Assembly: GCF_003555545.1 (NCBI RefSeq)
Contig: NZ_CP032157.1
Coordinates: 810,546-874,545, forward strand
Length of the DNA: 64,000 nucleotides
DNA from: Paraflavitalea soli
Lineage (GTDB): Bacteria > Bacteroidota > Bacteroidia > Chitinophagales > Chitinophagaceae
Direction of reading: 5' to 3'
Shown one piece after another: positions 1-9,347 of the stretch (within the stretch, counting starts at the first letter, position 1; the number at the start of each line of letters is the position of its first letter). The translations under genes and the position numbers were made by a program. Below the pieces are notes generated by a model. It did not search any database, was not told the DNA's origin, and saw only the letters and a list, made by a program, of their open reading frames with translations.

Positions 1-372
1 CTTCAGATCGCTGATGATCTCATTCTGCTTTTCCACATCCTCATTGATCCTCGTTACCATATAAATATCCAGGTAAGGATAGGTAAATGCCTGCTCCGTA
101 AAGATGTCAATGAAATGCTCGATCTTCTTTTTAAAAGAGGTCTCGTTGCTCATGGCCATGTCCAGGCGCTGGTCCATCGTGTCCCTGGCTTCTTTCAGGA
201 TCTGGTCAAACAACAGGTCCCTCGACCGGAAATAATAATTTACCAGGGTCCGGTTTACACCGGCTGCATCGGCTATCTCCTGGGTAGTGGCATTGAACCT
301 CCCTTCAGCGAAGAAAAGCCTGCGGGCCGCATCCTTGATCTGTTGTTCGGTTTGACTGTCTTTTACTGCCAT
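1..372 (-). CDS. TetR/AcrR family transcriptional regulator (3' part missing)
   Basis: Reading the minus strand from the ATG at 372 gives 124 codons open to the window edge, so only the N-terminal part of a usual ~200-residue TetR protein is present. Residues ~8-55 form the helix-turn-helix domain: an ATTQEIADAAGV segment followed by RTLVNYYFRSRDLLF, the classical TetR recognition helix and YYF pattern. The rest would be the ligand-binding domain. An 18-bp inverted repeat with a promoter lies directly upstream (384-432), so negative autoregulation is likely. The target genes and ligand are not visible here; its partners probably lie beyond the left edge. Confidence 0.9.
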   Translation of the reverse strand, partial: MAVKDSQTEQQIKDAARRLFFAEGRFNATTQEIADAAGVNRTLVNYYFRSRDLLFDQILKEARDTMDQRLDMAMSNETSFKKKIEHFIDIFTEQAFTYPYLDIYMVTRINEDVEKQNEIISDLK

Positions 373-383
373 TGACAATATAG

Positions 384-432
384 TTTGACAAAATTGTCAA
401 ACAAAGGTATTCACGGCGGTGGGATTTCCAAA
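384..432 (-). promoter_or_regulatory. TetR promoter with overlapping palindromic operator
   Basis: A palindrome TTTGACAA-AA-TTGTCAAA (384-401) lies 12 bp in front of the TetR start codon, with an extra TTGACAAT half-site-like copy at 372-379. On the minus strand a Bacteroidota-type -7 box TACCTTTG (409-402) directly abuts the palindrome and a -33 TTTGG (432-428) sits 18 bp further up. A dimeric repressor bound at the palindrome would cover the transcription start, so autorepression is inferred. Confidence 0.7.
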
Positions 433-624
433 TTCGGGGATTGTTAAAATCTCGTGAAGGCGCGTGATTGGTCTTGTAACAGGTTCTTTTGCAAGGGATT
501 GGGTAGCCGTAAAATCTTTTCCACAAGAGCGTGGAGGAAACTCCCTGAGGAAGAAGAGTTTCTGGTGTATTGCATAGGATAGACGTTTCGGGCAAGAGCA
601 GGATGGTCAGTTGTATCAATGTTA

Positions 625-2034
625 TCATTGGGTAATGAATTTGGGATGAATGAGGTTTTCAATTGAATAGATCTCATCCCATTTGGCCTGTGTGATCAGC
701 TTCTTTTCTTTCACAGCAATATCGTGTACCGACTTGCCTGTTTTCAAAGCTTCTTTGGCAATGGCCGCCGATTCCTCATAACCGATGATGGGGTTTAGTT
801 GTGTTACAATACCGATGCTTTGCATCACCTGTTGTTTGGTATACGCTGCATTGGCGGTGATGCCGGCCACACATTTTTCCCGGAGGGTGTTACAGGCCTT
901 GGTGATGTATTCGAGGGAGGTAAACAAGGCAAAGCCGATCACGGGCTCCATCACGTTCAATTGCAATTGTCCGGCTTCGGCCGCCATGGTTACGGTGAGA
1001 TCGGCGCCGATCACATAGAAGCAGGTTTGGTTCACGACTTCCGGAATAACGGGGTTTACTTTGCCCGGCATGATGGAAGAGCCTGGCTGCATGGGGGGCA
1101 GGTTGATCTCGCCGAGGCCGCAACGCGGGCCGCTGCTCAGCAGCCGGAGGTCATTACAGATCTTACTCAGTTTGATAGCACTCCTTTTGAGGGTACCGCT
1201 CAATTGTACAAAAGCGCCAGTATCGTACGTGGCTTCGATGAGGTCGGCGGCCAGCACTACCGGTATCTTGCTGATCTTTGCCAGGTGTTTTACACAAAGC
1301 TCCGCATATCCCGCAGGGGCATTCACGCCGGTGCCGATGGCGGTAGCGCCCATATTCACTTCGGTGATCAGCTTTTCGGCTTCGCGTATTCGAAGTACAT
1401 CTTCTCCCAGGGTGGTAGCAAAGGCATTGAATTCCTGCCCGAGGGTCATGGGTACGGCATCCTGTAGCTGGGTGCGTCCCATCTTGAGCACGTTGGAAAA
1501 TTCTTTTCCTTTTTTATAAAAGGCCTTTTGCAGTTGCTCCAGGGCATCGGCAAATTCGTCGATCTTCAGGTAGAGGGCAATGCGGAAAGCGGTGGGATAG
1601 GCATCGTTGGTACTTTGGGAAAGGTTGACATGGTTGTTGGGATGGAGGTGATCATAATCTCCTTTTTTATAACCCAGGTGTTCGAGGCCTACGTTGGCAA
1701 TTACCTCATTGGCATTCATGTTGGTGGAAGTGCCGGCGCCTCCCTGGATCATATCGCTGATGAACTGGTCAACAAATTCTCCCTTGATCAGTTTGTCGCA
1801 GGCAAATACAATTGCATCCGCTTTTTTAGCATCCAGCACGCCCAGCTCTTTATTGGCCAGGGCCGCTGCTTTTTTCACATAGCCAAAGGCTTTGATGAAT
1901 AATGGCTCATTGCTGATGGGAATGCCTGTAATGTCGAAATTCTCTTTGGCCCGCAAGGTTTGTACGCCATAATAACAATCATTGGGTAATTGCTTTTCTC
2001 CGAGGAAATCATGTTCTGTGCGGAATGTAGACAT
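625..2034 (-). CDS. aspA: Aspartate ammonia-lyase (aspartase)
   Basis: 469 residues, full length for the fumarase/aspartase superfamily. It would convert L-aspartate to fumarate and ammonia in the cytoplasm. The N-terminus (LPNDCYYGVQTLRAKENF) has the aspartase-type spacing, SQSTNDAYPT matches the substrate-binding SxSTND region, and GSSIMPGKVNP near residue 320 is the family signature loop with the catalytic serine. Class II fumarase is the main alternative, but the N-terminal YYGVQTLRA-ENF pattern favours aspartase. It appears to be monocistronic. A TATATTTG -7 box at 2219-2212 would give a leader of about 170 nt. Confidence 0.9.
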   Translation of the reverse strand: MSTFRTEHDFLGEKQLPNDCYYGVQTLRAKENFDITGIPISNEPLFIKAFGYVKKAAALANKELGVLDAKKADAIVFACDKLIKGEFVDQFISDMIQGGAGTSTNMNANEVIANVGLEHLGYKKGDYDHLHPNNHVNLSQSTNDAYPTAFRIALYLKIDEFADALEQLQKAFYKKGKEFSNVLKMGRTQLQDAVPMTLGQEFNAFATTLGEDVLRIREAEKLITEVNMGATAIGTGVNAPAGYAELCVKHLAKISKIPVVLAADLIEATYDTGAFVQLSGTLKRSAIKLSKICNDLRLLSSGPRCGLGEINLPPMQPGSSIMPGKVNPVIPEVVNQTCFYVIGADLTVTMAAEAGQLQLNVMEPVIGFALFTSLEYITKACNTLREKCVAGITANAAYTKQQVMQSIGIVTQLNPIIGYEESAAIAKEALKTGKSVHDIAVKEKKLITQAKWDEIYSIENLIHPKFITQ

Positions 2035-2523
2035 AGCCTTAAGTATTTGTATGGTTTAATAAATACGTATGCATTGCTGTGGTGACACAAACAGTAAAAT
2101 GCTATCAATCAAAACCGGTGGGCTATAAGAGCCGTCAATGGGGCAGATCAGGCAGTAAGGCAGGTGTCCGGGCAGCCGGCAGGTCGGCTACCTTATATAT
2201 GGTTTGTAAATCAAATATAATTAAAGGGATTGGTTTGCAGTAATGTAGATCAGAATAAGTCGCTCAATAATCCAAAAGTGAAAAGTGGACAGGCATTTCT
2301 TATCAGCGTTTTACTGGCAGCTATTTTAGCTACCTATACCTTCAGCAGGCAATAAAACTGCGGAAAAGGTTCTACAAACTTAGGTAGCAGACTATTCATT
2401 TACGTATTATCTCCCCGAAACGCTTTTGTTGACTGGAAAAAACAATCGAATATACGGCCTTGGCATGGAAGTCGTATAGGCTGAATAGCTGACGATCGCT
2501 GTCGGCTATATTAATAATAATGA
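2035..2523. other. Intergenic region between divergent aspA and chemotaxis-hybrid kinase
   Basis: 489 bp without a supported gene. It holds the candidate aspA promoter, a GC-rich stretch with five GGCAG words at irregular spacing (2142-2182) and an AT-rich part near 2205-2235. No convincing plus-strand TAnnTTTG box was found for the downstream kinase. Confidence 0.6.
2212..2219 (-). promoter_or_regulatory. Candidate -7 box for aspA
   Basis: The minus strand reads TATATTTG, matching the Bacteroidota TAnnTTTG element. No clear -33 TTTG is seen at the expected spacing, so this is tentative. Confidence 0.35.
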
Positions 2524-5500
2524 ATGAAAAGTCAATCCCCTACATATCAAAAAACCCTTGGTAAAGGCATCATAGAAGAACCTGATTATATTATAGCAAT
2601 CGGCGCTTCGGCAGGAGGGCTGGAAGCGATCCATGAGTTTTTTGATAATATGACAGAGGTTGGAAACTATGCCTTTGTGGTGATCCAGCACCTGTCGCCC
2701 GATTATAAAAGTCTGCTGGTAGAGTTGGTCTCCAAACATACCCGGATGAAAGTACTGGAAGCGGAGCACAATGTGGTATTGCAGAAAAGATGCGTATACA
2801 TTATTCCCAACAATAAGGTAATGACGATCCGGCAAGGTAAAGTGCAATTGGTACAGAAGGCGCTGAATAAAGCGCCCAATACAGCTGTTGACACTTTCCT
2901 GTATTCCCTCGCGCAAGATAAAGGGCCACATGCCATTGCGGTCATCCTTTCCGGTACCGGATCGGACGGAACGCGCGGCGTGGAAGCTATTAAGAAAGCC
3001 GGGGGAATTGTATTGGTACAATCGCCCGAAAGCGCCCGGTTCGACGGGATGCCCAACAGCGCCATCAATGGCGGTAGTGTTGATCATGTATTGTCTCCTG
3101 CAGATATGCCGGCAGCGATCGTTAAACATATCATGGCACATCGGGCAGCTGCCAATGGCAACGGAAATGAAAATGAAAATGGAAACGGAAACGGTCATAC
3201 TTCTCCTCCTACACAAGAGGAATTGCTGCAGGAGATCACCCACCTCATTAAATTAAATACGGGCAATGATTTTCATGCCTACAAACCGGCTACTATTCTG
3301 CGGCGTATTGAAAAACGGATGATGAAACTGGAATTGCATACGCTGGAAGAGTATGTAGCGTATTTACACCAGTATCCCGATGAATCGAATACGCTGTATA
3401 AAAGTTTCCTGATCGGTGTTACCCGTTTTTTCCGGGATAAACAGGCTTATGAGGTGATACGCACACAGGTGTTGCCCGCGCTGGTAAAAACAAAGCAGCC
3501 AGGTGAACTGCTGAAGGTATGGGTGAATGCCTGCAGTACAGGAGAGGAGGCCTATTCGCTCGCTATTATTTTTGAAAGTTACCTTAGAAAGCATGACCTG
3601 CAGCTCGATGTAAAAATATTTGCTACTGACCTTGATGAATCTGCCATTGAATATGCTGCCCGCGGGGTTTATCCCTTGTCTATTGAAAAGGATATCGACA
3701 AAGACATACTGGAAGCGTATTTTATACGGGAAGGGAAAAAATACATGATTACTCCCAGCATCCGCAAAGCAGTGGTATTTGCCCGTCACAATGTATTGAA
3801 AGACCCTCCTTTCATTCACAATGACCTGGTGAGCTGCCGCAATATGCTGATCTATATGGATAATTCACTGCAGCAAAAAGTATTGGATACCCTCGATTTC
3901 TCGCTGCGGGTGGGGGGATTCCTGTTCCTGGGTTCCAGTGAGCACTTATCGGGACTCAAGGAAAACTATGTGGAAACAGAAGGTAAGTGGAAAATATTCA
4001 GGAAGGTGAACCTGAAGCGGCGTCATTACATTGAGCCGGTATACAATACAGGCAGGTCCTACCGCCAGGTGCAGACGACCCGCACGGAGCCTTTATTACT
4101 CAGCAATAAAAAACAGGAAGAGCATTCGCTGGTGGAAGCCTTTAAAGACCTGATGGCGGATGAGGCGAAATATGCGGCTTTGTACATCGATAGCCGGTAT
4201 GAGGTAAAAGATGCCATTGGGGAATTTACCCGGTACCTGGCGCTTCCTGAACGTAAACTCAATTTTCACCTGTTGAAAATGTTACTGCCCGAATTGTCGG
4301 TGCCCATCAATATCTCTATCCGTAAAGCCTGGAAGGACAAAAAGAAAGTGACCGTGCGTGCTATCCGGGTGAAGCGTGCCGACCAGACGGTGCTGGTGAA
4401 TGCGATCATACATCCTTATCCGCCGGATAAGAATCCCTGCACCCTGGTGGTGATGTGGGAAACACCTGATACAAGCGGAGATGAGCTGGAAGTGAAACGG
4501 CACCACCTCTCCCCCGATAGCCAGGCGTTGATACTGGAACTGGAAGATGAGTTGCAGGAGAGCAGGTCCAACCTGCAAATAGCGGTAGAAGGCCTGGAAA
4601 CAGCCAATGAGGAGTTGCAAAGTTCCAATGAAGAACTGTTAAGCGCCAATGAAGAATTACAAAGCTCCAATGAAGAGCTGCAATCGCTGAACGAAGAGCT
4701 GCATACGCTCAATACAGAACACCAGTTAAAGATACGGGAGCTGATAGAGCTGAATGATGACCTTAATAATTATTTTGGCAGTACAGATATCGGGCAGGTG
4801 TTTATTGACGGTGAAATGCGCATTCGCAAGTTTAATCCTGCAGCTATCAAACTGATCAATCTCATTGATTCGGATATTGGCCGGCCCATCGATCATATTT
4901 CCAACAATATAGAACACAGTACGCTGTTGGAAGATATCAAGCATGTATTGAGATCGAAGAAGCTGGTGGAGCGGGAAGTAAAGCTTATAAACCGTACGAG
5001 TGCGCTGATGCGGATATTTCCCTATATCCGTTCTGATAAGAAGACGGATGGCGCGGTGATAACTTTTATTGATATATCCATGATCAAGAACCTGGATAAT
5101 ATCATTACGGGTATATTCAATTCTACATTGAATGCGATCATTGCCTTTAAAGCGCAGCGTAGCGCCTCCAATGAGATCGCCGATTTTCATGTGCTTACTG
5201 CCAACAAGGCGGCGGATGCCTTGTTGGCTGCCAATAGCGAAAAGGCTGCTGGATTTTCTATGAAGTATGACTTTCAGCACCTTTGCAGTAATGGCATCTT
5301 CCAGAAACTGGTAAAGGTGGTGGAGGATAATAAGGCATTTCATGATGAGTGTACGGTGACCATCGGCGAAACTTCGGTGACCTATGAAATGATTGCGGTA
5401 AAGATGATGGATGGCATCATCATTACCTATTCAGATATTACAGAGAAGAAGGAAGCGGAACGGCAACTACATAAGAGCTACAGCGAACTGTTGATTGCCA

Positions 5501-6309
5501 AGGATGCTTTGAAGCAACTCAACCTCGAACTGGAAGAAAAAGTGGCGGAGGGTATCCGCGCCAATAAGGAACTGGAGAAAAGCAATACTGAATTGCAGCA
5601 ATATGCTTTTGTGGCCAGTCATGACCTGAAAGAACCTACACGGAAGATCTTCATCTTCAGTAATATGATCAAGGACAATTACCTGAAGGACACAGAGTCA
5701 AAGGCCACCGACCTGGTGAACCGCATTATCAAATCATCGCAACGCATGATGCGGCTTATTGAAGACCTGTTGAATTATTCCCGGCTTTCGCAGAACGGGG
5801 TTTTTGAACCGGTAGACCTTACTATCACCATTCGTGAAATTTTGTCGGACCTGGAGGTTGTCATTGACGATAAAAAGGCGGTAGTGAAACTGGAAAACCT
5901 GTGCAAGATCGATGGGATGCCGGGGCAGCTACGGCAGGTGTTTCAAAACCTGATCAGCAATGCGCTGAAGTTCAGTCGCAAAGACATTGCTCCGGAAGTG
6001 CATATTCGAGCTCAGCGTGTGGCTGCCCGTACATTTGATGCACCGGAAGATGCCGAAGGTGCTTATTGTCGCATCGAAGTGAGCGACAATGGTATTGGTT
6101 TTCATGAGCGCTTCCTCGACAAAATATTCACGCTCTTTCAGCGTCTGCATACACAGGAGCAATTTGAAGGTACGGGCATCGGATTGGCCATTACCCGCAA
6201 AATAATAGAAAAGCACGGGGGTATCATCACTGCCCGCAGTACGGAAGGTGTGGGTACCACGTTTATCATCGTGCTGCCGATGCACCAGACCACTGTCAGG
6301 CCCGTGTAG
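2524..6309 (+). CDS. CheB-CheR-PAS hybrid histidine kinase
   Basis: 1261 residues fusing several signalling modules. Residues ~20-200 are a CheB methylesterase domain with the triad Ser29 (GASAGG), His56 (QHLSPD) and Asp148 (GTGSDGTRG). Residues ~235-490 are a CheR methyltransferase with its SAM-binding segment NACSTGEEAYSLA near 335. A glutamate-rich coiled coil with repeated SSNEEL words spans ~660-745, followed by one or two PAS-like domains. The C-terminus is a histidine kinase: H box SHDLKEPTRKI near 1032, N box QNLISNALKFS, then DNGIGF and GTGIGLAITRKI. No receiver domain and no membrane segments are seen, so it is likely a cytoplasmic sensor. No CheA, CheW, receptor or cognate regulator is nearby, so a non-chemotaxis role is likely. 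The N-linker contains a short Asn/Gly-rich stretch (GNGNENENGNGNG). Confidence 0.92.
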   Translation: MKSQSPTYQKTLGKGIIEEPDYIIAIGASAGGLEAIHEFFDNMTEVGNYAFVVIQHLSPDYKSLLVELVSKHTRMKVLEAEHNVVLQKRCVYIIPNNKVMTIRQGKVQLVQKALNKAPNTAVDTFLYSLAQDKGPHAIAVILSGTGSDGTRGVEAIKKAGGIVLVQSPESARFDGMPNSAINGGSVDHVLSPADMPAAIVKHIMAHRAAANGNGNENENGNGNGHTSPPTQEELLQEITHLIKLNTGNDFHAYKPATILRRIEKRMMKLELHTLEEYVAYLHQYPDESNTLYKSFLIGVTRFFRDKQAYEVIRTQVLPALVKTKQPGELLKVWVNACSTGEEAYSLAIIFESYLRKHDLQLDVKIFATDLDESAIEYAARGVYPLSIEKDIDKDILEAYFIREGKKYMITPSIRKAVVFARHNVLKDPPFIHNDLVSCRNMLIYMDNSLQQKVLDTLDFSLRVGGFLFLGSSEHLSGLKENYVETEGKWKIFRKVNLKRRHYIEPVYNTGRSYRQVQTTRTEPLLLSNKKQEEHSLVEAFKDLMADEAKYAALYIDSRYEVKDAIGEFTRYLALPERKLNFHLLKMLLPELSVPINISIRKAWKDKKKVTVRAIRVKRADQTVLVNAIIHPYPPDKNPCTLVVMWETPDTSGDELEVKRHHLSPDSQALILELEDELQESRSNLQIAVEGLETANEELQSSNEELLSANEELQSSNEELQSLNEELHTLNTEHQLKIRELIELNDDLNNYFGSTDIGQVFIDGEMRIRKFNPAAIKLINLIDSDIGRPIDHISNNIEHSTLLEDIKHVLRSKKLVEREVKLINRTSALMRIFPYIRSDKKTDGAVITFIDISMIKNLDNIITGIFNSTLNAIIAFKAQRSASNEIADFHVLTANKAADALLAANSEKAAGFSMKYDFQHLCSNGIFQKLVKVVEDNKAFHDECTVTIGETSVTYEMIAVKMMDGIIITYSDITEKKEAERQLHKSYSELLIAKDALKQLNLELEEKVAEGIRANKELEKSNTELQQYAFVASHDLKEPTRKIFIFSNMIKDNYLKDTESKATDLVNRIIKSSQRMMRLIEDLLNYSRLSQNGVFEPVDLTITIREILSDLEVVIDDKKAVVKLENLCKIDGMPGQLRQVFQNLISNALKFSRKDIAPEVHIRAQRVAARTFDAPEDAEGAYCRIEVSDNGIGFHERFLDKIFTLFQRLHTQEQFEGTGIGLAITRKIIEKHGGIITARSTEGVGTTFIIVLPMHQTTVRPV

Positions 6310-6358
6310 GTGCTTCATTCCAGGGGTTGGGCGCAGGGCAAGCAATGCACGTGTAGTA

Positions 6359-6718
6359 CTAGATGGTCTTCAATTCTTTCCTGGTGAATTCATTGTCCAC
6401 ATTGCCGGTATTGAGGGTGCCTGCAGGTTCAAACAACAACACTTCCACTTCTTCGGGTGCATTGGGACGATGCTCTACGCCACGGGGCACAATAATGAAT
6501 TCCCCTTCATTGAGTGTTACATTTTTATCGCGGAACTCCATGATAAAGCTGCCTTTTACTACCAGGAACATTTCATCTTCCTGCTCATGGTGGTGCCAGG
6601 TAAAAGGCCCCTGAAATTTGACCAGTTTTACATGCTGCCCATTCAGTTCTCCGGCTATTTTAGGGCTCCAGTGTTCTTTGAAAGTGGAGAATTTCTCAGC
6701 GAGGTTTACTTTATTCAT
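6359..6718 (-). CDS. Cupin domain protein
   Basis: 119 residues, a single small beta-barrel. Cupin motif 1 is visible as WHHHEQEDEMFLVVKG near residues 41-56 and motif 2 as GEFIIVPRGVEHRP near 71-84, supplying the three His and one Glu expected to hold a metal. Its substrate cannot be told from sequence; many such proteins are metal-dependent isomerases, dioxygenases or storage proteins. It follows the maleylpyruvate-isomerase-like gene by 20 bp on the same strand and is probably the last gene of that transcription unit. Confidence 0.85.
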   Translation of the reverse strand: MNKVNLAEKFSTFKEHWSPKIAGELNGQHVKLVKFQGPFTWHHHEQEDEMFLVVKGSFIMEFRDKNVTLNEGEFIIVPRGVEHRPNAPEEVEVLLFEPAGTLNTGNVDNEFTRKELKTI

Positions 6719-6738
6719 AAATTTTGTTTTTTTGGGGG

Positions 6739-7566
<828 letters not shown>

Positions 7567-7572
7567 ATACGT

Positions 7573-9324
7573 TTATTTCGTCTTGCTGAGAATCCCACCC
7601 TTGCGGCTATCCACAGTGATCGTATACTTACCGCTTCCCTGTACAATCCACCGAACGGTGACGGTGCCTTGTCCGGGGATATTGGCCACTTCAATAGTAC
7701 CGGGATTGGTTTTCTGTTCAGTGGTGATATTCAGGTCGCGGTTTTCCACTACCATGCCGGCCAGTACTTTAGGGCCTGTGATGCTAATATAGTCCGGACG
7801 TTCGATCTTGAATTTCAGGTCCTGGCTGGCATGGGTGGGGATAATGCGTTCATTGGAAATGACTGCTGTGATCTCCTTCAACCCATCGCCCAGGTCTTTT
7901 TCTGCAATGGAATCAATAGAAAGTTTGGGCGTTTGATAGCAATGGAATATGCTGAACGACATATTGCGGTGGGCATCACTTTCCATCAGGAAACCCGGGT
8001 GCATACGGCCAAAGTTCTTTTTGAAACCGCCTATTTCAATCTTACCGTATTGCGGGTGGTTATATTCATGCCATTCTACAAAAGCATCTTTGAACAGGAG
8101 GTAGCGGTCAAACTGATAGGAAGGGTCAACACCTGAATTGTCGTCATCATCACTGCCTTTGTTGAACATCAGGTAAGAGGTCCACAGTTCATTGGAGAAA
8201 GTATATACACCGCGGCCTCCATAAAACCAATCCAGCTCACCGCCATAGGCAGAGTAAAGGTCTTTGTACACCACCAGGTAGCGGTACCCGGGTAATAATT
8301 CTTCCCCTTTCTTACCCAGCACATCATAAATACGTACATCGGTAGCATTATAGGTGCCTACATCTTCCTGTCCGCCGGGGCCGCGTAAGATCATACCGCC
8401 GGAGTTGTGGTAAGATTGCGCGGCTGCAATATTGGGATGCTTCATTACAAATTCCATCACCGCCCTGTTCTCCGGTAAGGAGAAAGGATATTTATAGGCG
8501 CCACCCTGGATATAATTGGGCTGCCATCCCCATCCCCAGTCGCGGTTAGGGTCATATTCAAAAGTATACCCGTCTTCATTCACCAGTCCGTCGCCATCGT
8601 TGTCGATACCTTCCAGTCCCAGCAATTCATAGTCGCCTTTCTCTTCAGGGCCTACCTGCACCATTTTGCGGGGATCTTTGGTATCCTGTTTCCAGCGGCC
8701 ATTGGGATTCTTGCGGCGCATCATCACAATATTGCCGTCTTTATCGAGGTCATCATAGCCATCTTCATCCACGGCGCCATCGCGGTCATTGTCTACTGGT
8801 ATCAGGCCCGAGCGGGGAGAGCTGGCATTGTTGGCTTCATGAAAGAAGTTGTCACGTGCATCGGGATTGATGGTAGGTACAATATAGAAGGTCTTATCCG
8901 CCAGTAATTCCTGAATGTATTTGGTGTCGCCGAAAGATTCCGTCAGGTACCAGGCTGTGTATAAGGCAAACTCACTGCCCTGTACTTCATTGGAGTGAAT
9001 ATTACCATCAATGTACATGGCGGGTTTGCGGCTTACGTCGCCTCCGTTCTTGAAATCGCTGATCGTAAGGCACCAGAGATCACGACCCTGGTATGATTTG
9101 CCAATAGATTCCAGTTTGCAGAGGTCCGGATGTGCAGCAGCGATCTTTTTGCAGATATCGGTAATGCCTGCATGGTCATTGTAGCGGTTCCAGCTCATGG
9201 CTACTTTCGGGTTCACCGGACTGCCGGCCCCTTTGAATACCTGGTTGGGTTGTTGTGCCTGCACGGTAACGGCGGTAACTGTCAGGGCGCAGGTAAAGAG
9301 AATAAATGATATATTGAGTTTCAT
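7573..9324 (-). CDS. Secreted M14 zinc carboxypeptidase
   Basis: 583 residues with a signal peptide (residues 1-24, cleaved near VQAQQ). The M14 fold is intact: zinc ligands His110 and Glu113 (GNIHSNE), substrate-binding Arg157 (NPDAR), third ligand His306 (SYHNSGG) and catalytic Glu379 (FSNELW). Inserted between the first ligands and His306 are Asp-rich stretches, DNDRDGAVDEDGYDDLDKDG and GIDNDGDGLVNEDG, which look like calcium-binding loops. A C-terminal beta-sandwich domain of about 110 residues follows. It would remove C-terminal residues from peptides in the periplasm or outside the cell. A degenerate paralogue lies 23 bp upstream, so the two were probably duplicated and are co-transcribed. 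Confidence 0.9.
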   Translation of the reverse strand: MKLNISFILFTCALTVTAVTVQAQQPNQVFKGAGSPVNPKVAMSWNRYNDHAGITDICKKIAAAHPDLCKLESIGKSYQGRDLWCLTISDFKNGGDVSRKPAMYIDGNIHSNEVQGSEFALYTAWYLTESFGDTKYIQELLADKTFYIVPTINPDARDNFFHEANNASSPRSGLIPVDNDRDGAVDEDGYDDLDKDGNIVMMRRKNPNGRWKQDTKDPRKMVQVGPEEKGDYELLGLEGIDNDGDGLVNEDGYTFEYDPNRDWGWGWQPNYIQGGAYKYPFSLPENRAVMEFVMKHPNIAAAQSYHNSGGMILRGPGGQEDVGTYNATDVRIYDVLGKKGEELLPGYRYLVVYKDLYSAYGGELDWFYGGRGVYTFSNELWTSYLMFNKGSDDDDNSGVDPSYQFDRYLLFKDAFVEWHEYNHPQYGKIEIGGFKKNFGRMHPGFLMESDAHRNMSFSIFHCYQTPKLSIDSIAEKDLGDGLKEITAVISNERIIPTHASQDLKFKIERPDYISITGPKVLAGMVVENRDLNITTEQKTNPGTIEVANIPGQGTVTVRWIVQGSGKYTITVDSRKGGILSKTK

Positions 9325-9347
9325 AATGATCAGTTTTGATAAGCGTA

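Noticed and set aside
799-1467. 222-codon open frame on the plus strand within aspA
   Set aside because: It is a shadow of the aspartase gene in another frame; its composition follows the complement of the conserved aspA codons and it matches no family I know.
2137-2190. GGCAG-rich stretch as a tandem repeat
   Set aside because: The five GGCAG words are spaced 9, 8, 12 and 7 bp, so there is no fixed unit.
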